DNA of 64,000 nucleotides from Cephalopachus bancanus (Eukaryota > Chordata > Mammalia > Primates > Tarsiidae): the NCBI GenBank assembly GCA_027257055.1, contig JAPVLO010000574.1, positions 1,116,001 through 1,180,000 on the forward strand. The letters run 5' to 3'. Both the position numbers and the translations under genes were made by a program. The notes under the pieces were generated by a model, which was not told the DNA's origin, did not search any database, and saw only the letters and a list, made by a program, of their open reading frames with translations. Below, in pieces: positions 37,593 through 48,192 of the stretch (positions within the stretch are counted from its first letter, which is position 1; the number at the start of each line of letters is the position of its first letter).

Positions 37593-38730
37593 CTGGGGGT
37601 CTCAGGGTTTGCCTTACTCCTGTTCTCGAACAGGCATCGCCCTAGAGGAGGCTCTCTGTGGTGTTCTTGACCCCATGGCTCTGCTGGACATTATTTTAGT
37701 AGGGGTTCTGTGGTTGCCCTGTTCCTGTGGTAGTTCTTTGTCTGTCCCTAAAAATGTCAGGACAACTTGTGAAATCTAGATGAAGGTAGCCATGCTTCCA
37801 CTGCTTGTGCATTCTGCTTGTCTGTAGAGATGACACTGTATGAACACCATGGTTTGCCACCCGTACCTTCCAGAGGAGTTGATTGAGACTTCCCTTGCCC
37901 ATGTGAGCCACAGCAGGAGTTGCCAAGGAGTACTTCACCAGAATGTGGAGACCAGAGCCCTGAAATTGTTCTGGTTACCGAGGCCCTGAAATCCTGAGCC
38001 CATGATGGGTGGGGCAGCCATGAAAATCTCTGAAATGACTTCAGGGTCAGTATTCCATTGTCTTGAAAGCATCTGGTTTCCTTTTACGCATATTAATCTC
38101 CTATGAAATGTTCACTTAGCCACATCATTGATGTCCCCTCATGAACATGTTTTCTCATTTTTTAAAGGTTGAGAATTTTTTTAAAAAATGTTTTGCTTTC
38201 CTTTTGATGATAAGTTTTGCCTTTAAATTATTTCTGTCTTCTTGCATTTTATTATAAGTGAACAAGAAAAGCCATGCCACTTTTAAACACTTTGCTCAAG
38301 ATAATTCTTCTCCCAAATATCCTGTTTCATTGTTCATAAGTTTCTTCTTCCACAAAAGACTACAGCATGAACTCAAGTCAGCAGTTCATTGTAACTTTAT
38401 AAAAAGGATGATCTTTCCTCTAGTTTCCAATATCATGTTTCTAATTGACATAAGATACTTCTTCAGAATGGTCATTTCTGTCCATATTTCTATCAGCATT
38501 CTTATTGCAACTAGCTAGGTAATCTCTAAGAAGACTGAGGCTTTCTCTACAGCTCTCTTCATCTTCTGAGCCCTTAGTATAACCCCTTAATGCTCCATTC
38601 ATGGCAGTGAAGGCTTTTTTAAGCATACACCTCCAAATTCTTCCAGCCTTTATTCATTCCTTAGTTTCAAAGCTGCTTCCATAATTTTAGTTATTTGTTA
38701 CAGCAGCAACCCTGCTCTTTGGTGCCATTT
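37593..38730 (-). mobile_element. MaLR provirus internal region (MST/THE1-int-like), antisense
   Basis: The sequence between two MaLR LTRs reads like the non-coding internal region of MaLR elements on the minus strand. Diagnostic blocks are near 38,210-38,290 (GCCATGCCACTTTTAAACAC), 38,480-38,510 (ATCAGCATTCTTATTGCAAC) and 38,560-38,600 (CATCTTCTGAGCCCTTAGTA). The frames at 37,696-37,938 and 38,258-38,518 are incidental. Confidence 0.65.
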
Positions 38731-39075
38731 TCTGTCTTAGTATATTCAGGTTTCTATCGCAAAATATCTTATACTTGTTAATTTATAAATGATATAATTT
38801 TTTTGCTCACAGTTCTGGAGGCTAGAAAGTGTAAGATCAAGGCACTAGCAGATTTAGCATCTGGTAAGGGCTATCTCTCTCTGGTTCAAAGATGGTACCG
38901 CCTAACTATGTCCTTACATGGCAGAAAAGGTAAAAAAGCTCCTTCAGGCCTCTTTTACAGGGGCACTAAACCCATTGATGAAGGTAGAACCCTCATGACT
39001 TAATCACCTCCCCAAAGCAAATTATGATACCACATATAAATTTTGGGGGGGACACACTCAGACTACATTACCTTC
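38731..39075 (-). mobile_element. MaLR LTR, antisense; 5' LTR of the MaLR provirus
   Basis: Starts TCTTAGTATATTCAGGTTTC, has CTCACAGTTCTGGAGGCTAG, CCTTACATGGCAGAAAAGG and CATGACTTAATCACCTCCC, and ends GGACACACTCAGACTACAT. This is a near-complete LTR pairing with 37,108-37,432. Confidence 0.8.
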
Positions 39076-39569
39076 CAAATTCCTGTGCTCCTACTAGTGT
39101 CATATTGGGGGTTAAAATTTCAACAAATGAATTTAGCTAGGGTGGAGGGGGGTAACAAAAATACTAAAAATATAACAAAGGCATCACAAAAAAATAAAAA
39201 CAACAAACATCCCTTATAAATATAGATATAAAAATTCTCAAGACAATACTAAAACAAAATTTGTTCACTTATAAATAAAAAGGATTATATTCCATAACCA
39301 AGTGGAATTTATGTCATGAATTCAAGGATAGTTCAGCATATGAAAATCAAGGAGCTTGTTACATGAGAGTGCAGGGTGGTATATGTTGAGTGACTGCTAA
39401 TTGATATAGGTTTCTTTTTGATGTGTTGAAAACCTTCAAGAATGAGATAATGTTAGTGGTTGCACAATTCTGTGAATATACTAAAATCCACTGATTATAC
39501 ATGTCAAAAGTATAATTTTATAGTTTATAAATCAAATTTCAATTTATTTTTGCTGAATCTGAAGAAAGA

Positions 39570-40630
39570 GTGAATTCTAAGAAAGCATAACTCAGCTGAA
39601 GAATGATTTTATGCATATTAAAAATATGACAGTCTGATATCGTTGAGCATGAAGATGAGTACAGGTTAAATTTTCAACTAGAGGTTGGAAAAATATGTAA
39701 ATGAGGAATCAGTACATGAGAGCACTTAGGAATACAGGAGTGAGGGGATGGAGAGGGGGAAAAGTAAATGAGTAAATAAAATAAGAATTTTAGAGTGATA
39801 AGTGCTATCAAGAAAATAAAAGAATAAAATGCGATGAATAAAATGAATTTAGCATGTTTATTAGGTTGGCTGGTTCAGAAAAGTCTCTCTTTAGCAAGGA
39901 ACATTTGAACTCAAAGCAGAAAAAAGGGAGGCATTCATTTAAAAGTTTGGGAAACGAGTATTCCAGGAAGAGGTGCAGCAATTTGAAAAGTCACTGAGCA
40001 GTGTATTATTTTATTTTCTATAGTTTATATAGAATACCAGAAATTAAGTAATTTACAGGAAAAAAAATGCATTTATTTCTTACAGTTATGAAGACTGGAA
40101 AGTCCAAGGTAAAGAAAGTACATCTGGTGAGGGCCTTCTTGCTGATGGAGACTCAAAGCAGCAAATCAAGGCAGCACAAGGTATCACATGGCAAGGGAGC
40201 CTCTGTTTTTCTTCCTATAAAGCTACTAGTTCTTCTTTCATTACAACCCATAAATTAACCCATTAATCAATTTATCTATGAAAAGGCTATTCTATTAATG
40301 AGGGCTCTGCCAATCACCTCTTAAAGACCTAACCTCTTAATACTACCTTGTTAACATAAATTTTGAAGGGGACAAATATTCAAACTATAGCAAGCAGGAA
40401 GGAGTGATGAAGATCATAGCCAATGATGTTACCTTATTGTTTGCAAGTAAAAAGTGCTATGTGAACTGGTATAGCGGTTTCTAGTGATAGGTGATGCAGG
40501 ATATTTCAGGAATTTGAATTTTGTTCTGTTTGCAAAGGAAAATAATTGTATGGTTTTAAGCATGAAAGTGTTGTGAAGTGATTTATATTTCTAAAAAAGT
40601 CAGAAACATATTGAGTCATTGCCAAATTTC
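39570..40630 (+). mobile_element. Ancient interspersed repeat, class unassigned, split by a solo LTR
   Basis: 39,700-40,009 has GTGATAAGTGCTATCAAGAA, TTCAGAAAAGTCTCTC, GGAACATTTGAACTCAAAGC and GAGTATTCCAGGAAGAGG. 40,394-40,630 continues with GAATTTTGTTCTGTTTGCAA and TTTTAAGCATGAAAGTG. I recognise this as a widely dispersed old mammalian repeat but cannot name it safely. The MaLR-type LTR at 40,010-40,393 separates the halves. Confidence 0.5.
40010..40393 (-). mobile_element. MaLR-type solo LTR, antisense
   Basis: Contains CCAGAAATTAAGTAATTTAC, CTTACAGTTATGAAGACTGG, GGTGAGGGCCTTCTTGC, ACAAGGTATCACATGGCAAG and the end GGGGACAAATATTCAAACTA. Flanking ancient-repeat halves confirm it as an insertion. 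Confidence 0.75.
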
Positions 40631-40914
40631 CTAAAGTAGATTTTTTTTGTGACAATGGAATTCTTAATGAAGAAAGGAGTTGTAAACTCTAATTCATGTT
40701 ATGAAAAAAAATTTGACTGTGTCTCAACAGAAAAACTTTGTTTTTATAAAATTCAGTGGTTCTTACAGAGTTGGAAGTCAAAAATCAGTATTTCAGATAT
40801 AATATTTCATAAGTAATTTTTTAGTTTTGAAGGTAGATGTATATTTAAATTTTATCCTATATTTTAAATGATGGTGCTTTGTTATGACTGGAGTGTGAGA
40901 AGGTAGATTGCCAT

Positions 40915-41600
40915 TATGCAGATTATTTAATTAAGAGTGCTTTATTTATGTTCGCGACCCAGAGCAGACTATTGTCCTAAAGGGATCTCAGCTTCAAGTG
41001 AAGCAGGCGGTGGGCTTATAAAGGCAAAATCCTCAAAGATGCATAGCAATTTAGCAACTATAGCAACCATAAACCAGCAACTTAGCAACCAAAATGGGAA
41101 CTTTTGATTGTTAGGGACTTTTGATTAACTTTATGTCCCAGGCGCAGCCAGTGACTGGAACAATTAGGGCAGTTACATGGAGACAAGGTGTAAGGACTAC
41201 TATACAATGGAGTTACCTTGGTTAGGTCACGGAGTTACCTCGGTTCGGTCACTAACGAAATATAGGTTTATAATATGAGAATGTAACAATGTGCAAATGG
41301 TTTGCAAGGCATAGCATTTAAGTTTAGTTAACAAAGCATGCAGTTACATGGAATTTGTGGCTAGGGAGTTTCTAAATGGTCAGGAGAAACAGTTTATGGG
41401 AAACAGGAATGTGGGTCTGTGAGTACAAGGAACTTATTTTAGTCACACACGGGGGTGGGGTATATCTGGATAGCAAGCAGCTAAGATGGAGAATTTTTAA
41501 CAAAAATGCAGTTACTTATATTAAGCAAGCTATTACAGGCTATTATAAGTTTTACAGACATTTCAGCTTTATATACTCTTTAATGTCTTTTTTACTATAG
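40915..41600 (-). mobile_element. Solo LTR of a class I ERV, antisense, related in U3 to the inner ERV LTR
   Basis: On the minus strand there is a TATA-like TTATAA at 41,017-41,022, a polyadenylation signal AATAAA at 40,941-40,946 and a nearby CpG-containing block (GGTCGCGAACA). A U3 segment near 41,200-41,255 (GTGACCTAACCAAGGTAACT then CCATT) is shared with the LTR at 47,015. That segment is tandemly duplicated as two 22-bp units at 41,209-41,252. Exact ends were not determined. Confidence 0.55.
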
Positions 41601-42719
41601 TTTGAAACAGATTGCTCTTAGGACACATTCAAAATATGATAAGTATAGTGCGAGTGGATATCTACTTTATACAGTTTTGGGAAAGAATGGGAAGACCATC
41701 TTGGGAGACTGAATTTAGATTTGTTCTGAAAAAAACTTATTTGAGACAGTCAGATTCTAAGGATTCCTAGGTTCAACCTTTGATTCAACCCATTCCGGTA
41801 TCATAGCTTAAACTAGCTCCCAAGCAGATAAGTGGGATAGAGGTAATTTTTCCGAGACCAAGTTGCATTTATACCCTGATGCAATTGATTTGGAACTTCC
41901 ACCTGATTGCATCACACCAGCAGATTCTTCAAGTTACCTATGACTGTGTGGCTGTTAGAAGAGTTTAGGATAAATATAGTGGTACAGACATACCCCTACT
42001 TGCTCCAAGGAATGCCTAGATTGGGTTTCTCAAAGGAACGGATGTTTCCGGATATTAGTCAGATGTTATTATAGGAAATGAGATACCTTCATGGGGGCTT
42101 GAATACAAAAGAAAACTGCCCCTACAAAGATAAAAGTATTATTAGGCCTCTTGTTTTATACAGCCATTTTTCATGAAGCTATGTTTGAGTGTCTTTTACA
42201 TCTATTAGAGACTTGAGTCCTTTGTCAGTGTCTCTGAATACCATCAACATTACTTCAATCACATGCCATCTGTCAGAAACAGCTATTACCTTGTTTAATA
42301 TTTGAAACCCCCTCATTATCCCCCAAACACAAGGCCCAGTTTAATTTAGGTTTGCTTAAATAGACATAAGTTGTCACTTAAAATATGCTCTCAGTACATT
42401 TCTAAATATCTGTAGTAAAGAAAATATTACATTCTCATTTCTGACTGGCAGAACATGAAATGTTTGGACTTATTTAAAATACAACTTGATAATAAAATAT
42501 ATAGAATCTGGAAAAAGTATATTCAGCACCTATGCTTATGACTTGTTTGAAAGCCATTGAAATTTGAGGCTAAGAACAAATATATAGAATTTAAAAATTC
42601 CCTAAACAGTTATTGGTCAGTTTCAAAGTACCTTACAGCAGAAGACAACTTGTGTATTCATTTTACTCAACTCCAGTTTTTGAGCACTTAGTGAAAACTG
42701 CTGACTTTGAGAAATAACC
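41601..42719. other. Unassigned sequence
   Basis: No gene or named repeat. It may include ERV-derived flank, but no motif supports this. Confidence 0.45.
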
Positions 42720-42915
42720 AGGTCAATCTGGGTTAAAGACAGCAAGAAAAATAATTATGTAACAAGTTTGGGTAATAGTTGTGACTCTGTGTTCCCTTCT
42801 CTTGAAGCTTGGTGGAATTTATGATATAAGGTTCCAACCAATAAAGTTTGAGAGAAGTAATGCTACTTTCCACCTGGTTTTTTTGTTTTGATTTTTTAAA
42901 ATGACTCTCTCTCTC

Positions 42916-42994
<79 letters not shown>

Positions 42995-43345
42995 CTCCCA
43001 GTTTCTCTCAAGATGCTTGCTTTGGAACCGTTTTTTTTTCATATTGTGAAGAAGCCTGGGCCATGTGGTGAGGTCATTTCTGGGTATTCTATCCAAGAAC
43101 CTCAAATAGGGTTTCAGATAACAGCCAACATCTACCAGCAGACATATGATTGAATGAGCTTTCAGAAGATTTCTTCTTCCCATCCTCCAAGTCACTTCAT
43201 CAGATGCCAAGTGGAACACAGATCAGTCACTATCATCAATCTCAGTCTAAATTGTAGATACAAGAATAAAATAAATGCTATAATTGTTTTAAGATGCTAA
43301 ATTTAGGATAATTATTTACAGAGCCATAGTAACTAAAATAACTCC
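42720..43345 (+). mobile_element. MLT1-like LTR, sense, with an expanded CT/GT tract inside
   Basis: Blocks include GTAATGCTACTTTCCACCTG before the CT run, GAAGAAGCCTGGGCCATGTG, GAATGAGCTTTCAGAAGA, AATAAATGCTATAATTGTTT and TTATTTACAGAGCCATAGT at the end. This matches the order of an MLT1 LTR, whose normal CT-rich middle has expanded here. Confidence 0.65.
42905..42991 (+). repeat. Compound (CT)n(GT)n microsatellite
   Basis: (CT) runs from 42,905 to 42,950 with one G interruption and switches directly to (GT) from 42,951 to about 42,991. Frames across it (42,733-43,219, both strands) encode only TH/RE or VC repeats and are artefacts. Confidence 0.95.
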
Positions 43346-43692
43346 AAGCTTGTATATTCAACTGCTTACCTGACAAATGCAATTTTAATATGATGAAATA
43401 CAAATCCCTTCTTATCTTTCCCTTGCAACCTGTTTCTATAGCAGTCTTTCTTATCTTAGAAAATGACAACTGTATTTTTCCAGGTTCTCAAACTATAAAT
43501 CAAAGTCAACTTTTATTTCTCTCTCTCTCTTACACCCAACACCCAGCATGTTACCATTGGCTCTACCTTTATACAATATACAGAATATGACCCTTTTCGC
43601 CCACCCACCCTGACTCAAAAAAACAAACAAAAAACACGACGTTTGTATTACATTATCATCATAATCACCCTTTTCAGTGTCATCAATCACGG

Positions 43693-43834
43693 ATAATTTT
43701 TTTTTTTTAATTTTGTAGAAATGAAATTCCATTTTGTTGCCCAGGCTAGTCTCGAATTCCTGGCTGTAAGCAATCTTCCTACCTCAGCCCCCCAAAGTGC
43801 TGTGTCTACAGGTGTGAGCCACCATGCCCAGACA
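43693..43834 (-). mobile_element. Alu right-arm monomer (FRAM-like), antisense
   Basis: A single arm on the minus strand: GAGCCACC.../CCCAAAGTGCTGTGTCTACA, TCGAATTCCTGGCTGTAAGC and GTTGCCCAGGCTAGTCTCG, with an A-rich tail at 43,693-43,708. There is no second arm. Confidence 0.75.
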
Positions 43835-43934
43835 ATAAATGGTTTTATATATATAATGTTAATTTTAAAAGTGGAATTTAAAATTGTATTTATTATGAGA
43901 TTTCTATTAAATAGAAAAACAAAGTTATTGTGAT

Positions 43935-44300
43935 AGTCAGGCTCCAAAATGGCCCTCACTGATTCTTGCCATCTGTTGCTTATTCCTTATATAGTTCTTT
44001 GCTGCAATTAATAGAGATAATGTGTGCAACATATAGGATTTTACATAAAAGACAATATGTGAGCACTAAGGCTAGGTTATAAAAAAAATTGTAGGTTTTG
44101 TTTTGCTCTCTTTTAATCACTCAGTCTAGGAGAAGTTAGTCATCATATACACGAGGGTACTTGAGCAGCCCTATGGAGTGCTCCACATCATACGTGAAGT
44201 TGTGGCCCCCTGCTATCAGCCATGTTCATGAGCCATGGAATCAGATCCTTCAGGTCAAGGTTTTAGATGTTTCTTCACAAGTTGACATGTTGGCTGTGTT
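43935..44300 (+). mobile_element. MLT1-like LTR fragment, sense, lower certainty
   Basis: Starts GTCAGGCTCCAAAATGGCC. It has CACTCAGTCTAGGAGAAG and CAGCCCTATGGAGTGCTCCA, which resemble the middle of an MLT1 LTR. It ends GTCAAGGTTTTAGATGTTTC. Confidence 0.5.
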
Positions 44301-44990
44301 GAGGGGAAAACGTTTCCTCTATCAATGTAGGTCCTAGTGATTAAGGGAGGGAAGGCTAAATAAGGAATAAGGAGACTGCAAATTAATGAACAACAGATGG
44401 ATTAACAAGAGAAAAATCTTATTTCACATGTGTATAGGGGAGCGTTTTACAAGTAGTGACTATTCAAAGAGCCAGAAGAAATTGTTTATATATAAGTGTA
44501 ACAAAAGGGTGGGGAGAGTGACTGAAGGAAAGTATAGAAGAGTCTATTGGGTTTATTTCCACAATTTTTGTATCCCAATTCTAATGAACAATCTTCCTGG
44601 TTGGAAGCTACCTTGAAGATGATTTATGGCAGTTGAATTCTCAGAAAACCCTGATTTAATCATCAATCAAAAGCATATTCAGGTAAGTCTTTTTCTACAG
44701 CTGCTGTTGGTACAAAAGTTTTCAGTTTAGAGTAATATTTGTACCATTATGATGAGTGGTTGCTCTCTTCAACTGCCACCTCATGAGGCATCCTGAACCA
44801 TTATTATTTAGTTAAGTCATTCCCAAATACTTGCCTCACAAAAGCTGTGTTATATAAAATGTTCACTATTGTTTTAATACCTTATATTTCTTATGCAGCA
44901 ATTAATAAGCAATTTAGCTATGCATTTTATTTCCAAAATTGTCTGTAAAGTGATACTAGCTTTACAATGAAAAAAACTTAATGAAAAAGA
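44301..44990. other. Unassigned sequence left of the nested ERV
   Basis: No supported gene or repeat. The position 44,991-44,995 (GTTAC) is the left target-site copy of the outer ERV. Confidence 0.5.
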
Positions 44991-44995
44991 GTTAC

Positions 44996-45420
44996 TGTTA
45001 GGTCAATGGACTTGTGCCAGGGGTAAGATGCCAGGAATTGCGGATAAATTAGATTTGGAAAAATAATTTATTTGGAAAGTAAATTAGAGAGAGAGAGGGT
45101 GAATCCACCTCTATAAGATAGAGAGGGGCAGCGCTTAAAGAAAGCATGACTGTCAGAACTTCGACTAGGCGCCTTTTAAAACTTTTGGGAGTGAGCAGGG
45201 CAGACAAGCATTCACAGGAGCTGACATCACAATGATTGATGGCAGGCAAATGAGTGGATCAGTCAAATAGATGAGAAAGGCAGTGCTGGGTAGTTAAAAG
45301 ACAAGTTCTTAGGAGATAATCTCAATGTTCTGTGACTCACTCAGCAATCCAGGAAAGGATTATTGTTGTGTATGAGCTGAAGAAGGCCAGATAATCTTCA
45401 TTTTCAGCTCTGTTATTTCA
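44996..45420 (-). mobile_element. Outer ERV 3' LTR (antisense provirus)
   Basis: The 425-bp LTR starts TGTTAGGTCAATGG and ends TTATTTCA, so it has TG...CA ends. It pairs with 57,348-57,761: shared blocks are CCAGGGGTAAGATGCC/CCACTGGTAAGATGC, GAGCTGACATCACA(A/G)TGAT, TTCTGTGACTCACTC/TCCTGTGACTCACCC and GGATTATTGTTGTGTAT. The 5-bp target duplication GTTAC occurs at 44,991-44,995 and 57,762-57,766. The polypurine tract of the provirus (minus strand CAGAGGAGGGAA) lies at 45,421-45,432, directly next to it, which fixes this as the 3' LTR. Confidence 0.92.
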
Positions 45421-47010
45421 TTCCCTCCTCTGATTATTTAAAAATATTCTTAATTAATACTAAGGAATGTGGAAAGTGGTCTGTTTTCTCTAGCTACCTC
45501 CAGATGAATTAGGGTGTAGAGATGTCCCTATCTGCCTACAGGAAGAGGAAGGAATGTGGGGACAGGAGCCAATGGAGTTGTTAGAGTATTTCTGGTGCCC
45601 GTACACAAAGGACTGTGTAAAAGCACATACTATTAGCATTAATAATACTATAATAAAGGTCATTATGGTCACTGTCATGACATATTAAGGCTTTGATGTC
45701 TGGCAAAATGTATTTATAGTTACCCCAGTGTGCTCAACATCCACTATAGGAATGAAAGCAGATCCCACTATTGTACCAGCAAACTCCTTAGTTCATATGT
45801 GTATGTCCCCACAGTTTGTTTCCAAGTTGCTTTGGGTTTTGTGATGGGGATTTAAAGCCAGTTATAAGGGTTTTTTAAAGAGAAAGATTTAGAAAAGTTA
45901 GTATTATTTTTGTTTTTTATATACGGAGGATACTGTATATGTTGGAAAGCAGAGAAAAATAATCTGAGCAAAAGAAAAACATATTTGCTAAATATTCAGA
46001 TAATAACTTTAACAAGGAAATACAGCTACTTTGAGAAAATCTGCAGAAAAAAATGATAATGTTAGTCTGGAGACATGTAGTCAGGTTGTAGTTTAAATTG
46101 TAGGAAATAATAATGAAAAATAAAATTTAAAATAGGTAGCATGGGTGAGTGAATACTGTTCCTTTTTAAAATAATAGTCCTGATATACTTCCACAATTAT
46201 TGATATGCTAAAGAAAGTGGAGTCCAGGTAACCACCACTCAGGAGATTAACATCTCTCCACTTCTGATGGGAGGAGTAGGAAGAGGATTTTTTTCCAGAA
46301 TACATTGTCTTTTGCAGAATAACTACCAGCCATTTCCAATTCACGAGTTTTCTGTTTGAACAAAAATAATTAGCAATACTTTAAACAAAAGTCATTCTGT
46401 TATCCATCCTATGTTGGATTAGTAATCCTTAAGCCTGGAAGGAAATGTTAAAGTCATTAGCAATTTGGCACTGAAAAAACACTATAGTTGATTTTAAACA
46501 ACTGTGGGTGACTGAGATCTCATAAACAATTTGCGATTTTACAACAGATATTGTCTACAAAACAATTTATCTGGTCTGAGGCAATTCAAGAGGAGGATGT
46601 GGGAGGAGGTGTGGTTCCTGAAGCCACTTTTTGTTTCTTACCCCATCATAGATAAGCCAATGGAGAATCGGAAACTCTACATGTTGAAAAGTGTAAATAT
46701 TAATGGTTTCAGAAGCATAATGCTATAACACAGGATTTTAGACCATTGCAAAAGTTACCTATTTAACCAAAGTAATAGTCCCAAGATCTTGAAAAGGAAA
46801 AAAATAAAAGGATAAAGAATAGCTAGCTTCTCAATAGAGGAGATTTTAAAGCAAAAACCAAGAAAGACAGCAGGGCATTAATGAGTCAGCCTCTTTCTCC
46901 CCACCCTTCTACTTTTTTTCCCCATCCCTCTGTTATATAGAAGAAAATTCTTTTCAAGATTGCCAATTAAGAGGCTTGTGTTCTGGTCTCTTGAGTAGCA
47001 TTTTGGCCTA
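45421..47010 (-). pseudogene. Outer ERV internal region, env end, antisense
   Basis: The internal sequence between the outer 3' LTR and the inner ERV carries, on the minus strand, an Env-like membrane anchor. The frame at 45,490-45,678 starts MTVTIMTFIIVLLMLIVCAF, which is strongly hydrophobic, then a short polar tail and a stop about 60 bp before the polypurine tract. That is where the end of a retroviral transmembrane subunit is expected. The frame at 46,093-46,344 may be further env relic but has no clear motif. No surface-subunit motifs or cleavage site were recognised. Confidence 0.6.
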
Positions 47011-47014
47011 GCAT

Positions 47015-47489
47015 TGAAATGGCTGTTAATGACATAAGTTAGTGACCTAACCAAGGTAACTCCATTTTGTAGTAGTTCTTCCAGTTCCCCCTCTCACCTC
47101 ATCTCTCTGTGAGCACCCTAACCTTTCCAGTAGGTCATAAATCATGTCCTGCAATTTATGGCTTTTCTGTTTCCTCCCCTGGAGGGCTATAACATTCCTG
47201 AAACAGTTCTCTCACACTATGTAATTTACACTCTCCCCTAGTGTGGTTAATTTACACTTCCTCCCTACAGTTTAATGACCTGTACTTTGAAAAAAATCTC
47301 CTTTTTCCCTACCCAAAACTGAAACTCTGTGACTTTATGGTTTTTGCTATATAAACCCTTTGCTTGCTTCATTTGGGGGTCAAGATTTTCTTTCTGGCAT
47401 GAGCCTGCTCTCAACCATCAGCTATAAAGGACTCAAAATTTGAACTCTTAGTGTGTTGGTGACTCCTTACTAACAGTGCGACTATAACA
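47015..47489 (+). mobile_element. Inner ERV 5' LTR (gammaretrovirus-like)
   Basis: The 475-bp LTR begins TGAAATGGCTGTTA and ends ACTATAACA. It contains a TATA-like TATATAAA at 47,349-47,356 and a GGCATGAGCCTGCTC block in the R/U5 part. It pairs with 53,959-54,428. The 4-bp target duplication GCAT occurs at 47,011-47,014 and 54,429-54,432. The LTRs differ by many substitutions and by a roughly 19-bp insertion in the 3' copy (duplicating AGTTCTTCC), so the provirus is old. Confidence 0.95.
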
Positions 47490-47491
47490 TT

Positions 47492-47509
47492 TGGAGGACC
47501 CAGCAAGAT
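47492..47509 (+). promoter_or_regulatory. Inner ERV primer-binding site, tRNA-Gln type
   Basis: TGGAGGACCCAGCAAGAT directly follows the LTR end plus TT. It agrees at 15 of 18 positions with the glutamine tRNA primer site (TGGAGGTCCCACCGAGAT) known from gammaretrovirus-like elements. Confidence 0.8.
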
Positions 47510-47686
47510 CTCCAAGGTCAGGAAGTGGCCCCATTCTTGCTCTCCCCAGCTTGGTGGAGAAGTTATAGGAGAAGCACCCCCTGAGATGTTCCAGGGCCCC
47601 ATAACCTCTCAACCAGCCTGAAGGGAGTTGGAATGACCACTGACATCCCATTGCCTCAAAGATACACGAGTCTTCCTGCATTCTCC

Positions 47687-47698
47687 TAGGAGGTAAGA
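47687..47698 (+). promoter_or_regulatory. Candidate major splice donor in the inner ERV leader
   Basis: AGGAGGTAAGAA sits about 195 bp after the primer site and 155 bp before gag. The AG/GTAAGA match and the position fit the donor that a gammaretrovirus uses to make env mRNA. Inference only. Confidence 0.45.
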
Positions 47699-47848
47699 AT
47701 CTGTTCTGTTTGTGGCCATTCTATTAAGGAAGTGATGGCCTCATGAGGCTGTCCCTTAGACACTGTTCATTAGACCAAAACATTGGCTGAATAGAGTCTC
47801 GGTTCAGTTTCAGATTTCAGTTTTTGTTCCTTCATTGGTTTTGACAAT

Positions 47849-48149
47849 ATGGGGTCACAGGTTTCTCGATCCTTCAGTCTCCTGGGCTGTATGATAAAGA
47901 ATATTTCTGCTGAATTTAGTGAGGACTATGGTGTCCACCTCTTGAAAGGTAGGCTCCAGACCCTCTGTAAAATTGACTGGCCTTCATTTAATATTAGATG
48001 GACCTCCACTGGGTCTCTGGACGTTTGTATCACTCAATCTGTCTGGAAGGTCATCACAGGGACTCCTGGTCACCCTGAACAATTTTCCTACATCAGCCAA
48101 TGGTTGATTTTAGTCCAAAATCCCCCTACATGGTTAAAGATATGTTCTT

Positions 48150-48192
<43 letters not shown>

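Larger units (their letters stand above)
31900..39560 (+). mobile_element. Old L1 (L1M-type), sense, split into five pieces by later insertions
   Basis: Pieces in order are: 31,900-33,555 (ORF1 C-terminal part, e.g. GAGATGACATATTCAGAGCA, then ORF2 endonuclease start near 33,240-33,550); 34,936-35,145 (endonuclease end); 35,565-35,764 (linker); 36,390-36,835 (linker to RT, e.g. AACCTTTAGCTAGACTGGCC); and 39,165-39,560 (RT block AACCAAGTGGAATTTATG followed directly by 3' UTR GGTTGCACAATTCTGTGAAT). The order and orientation are consistent with one parent copy. Some host sequence is missing between pieces, and most of RT and the C-terminal region is deleted near 39,360. Confidence 0.7.

Noticed and set aside
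42733..43219. Overlapping frames rich in TH and RE repeats or CV repeats
   Set aside because: They come from the CT/GT microsatellite.
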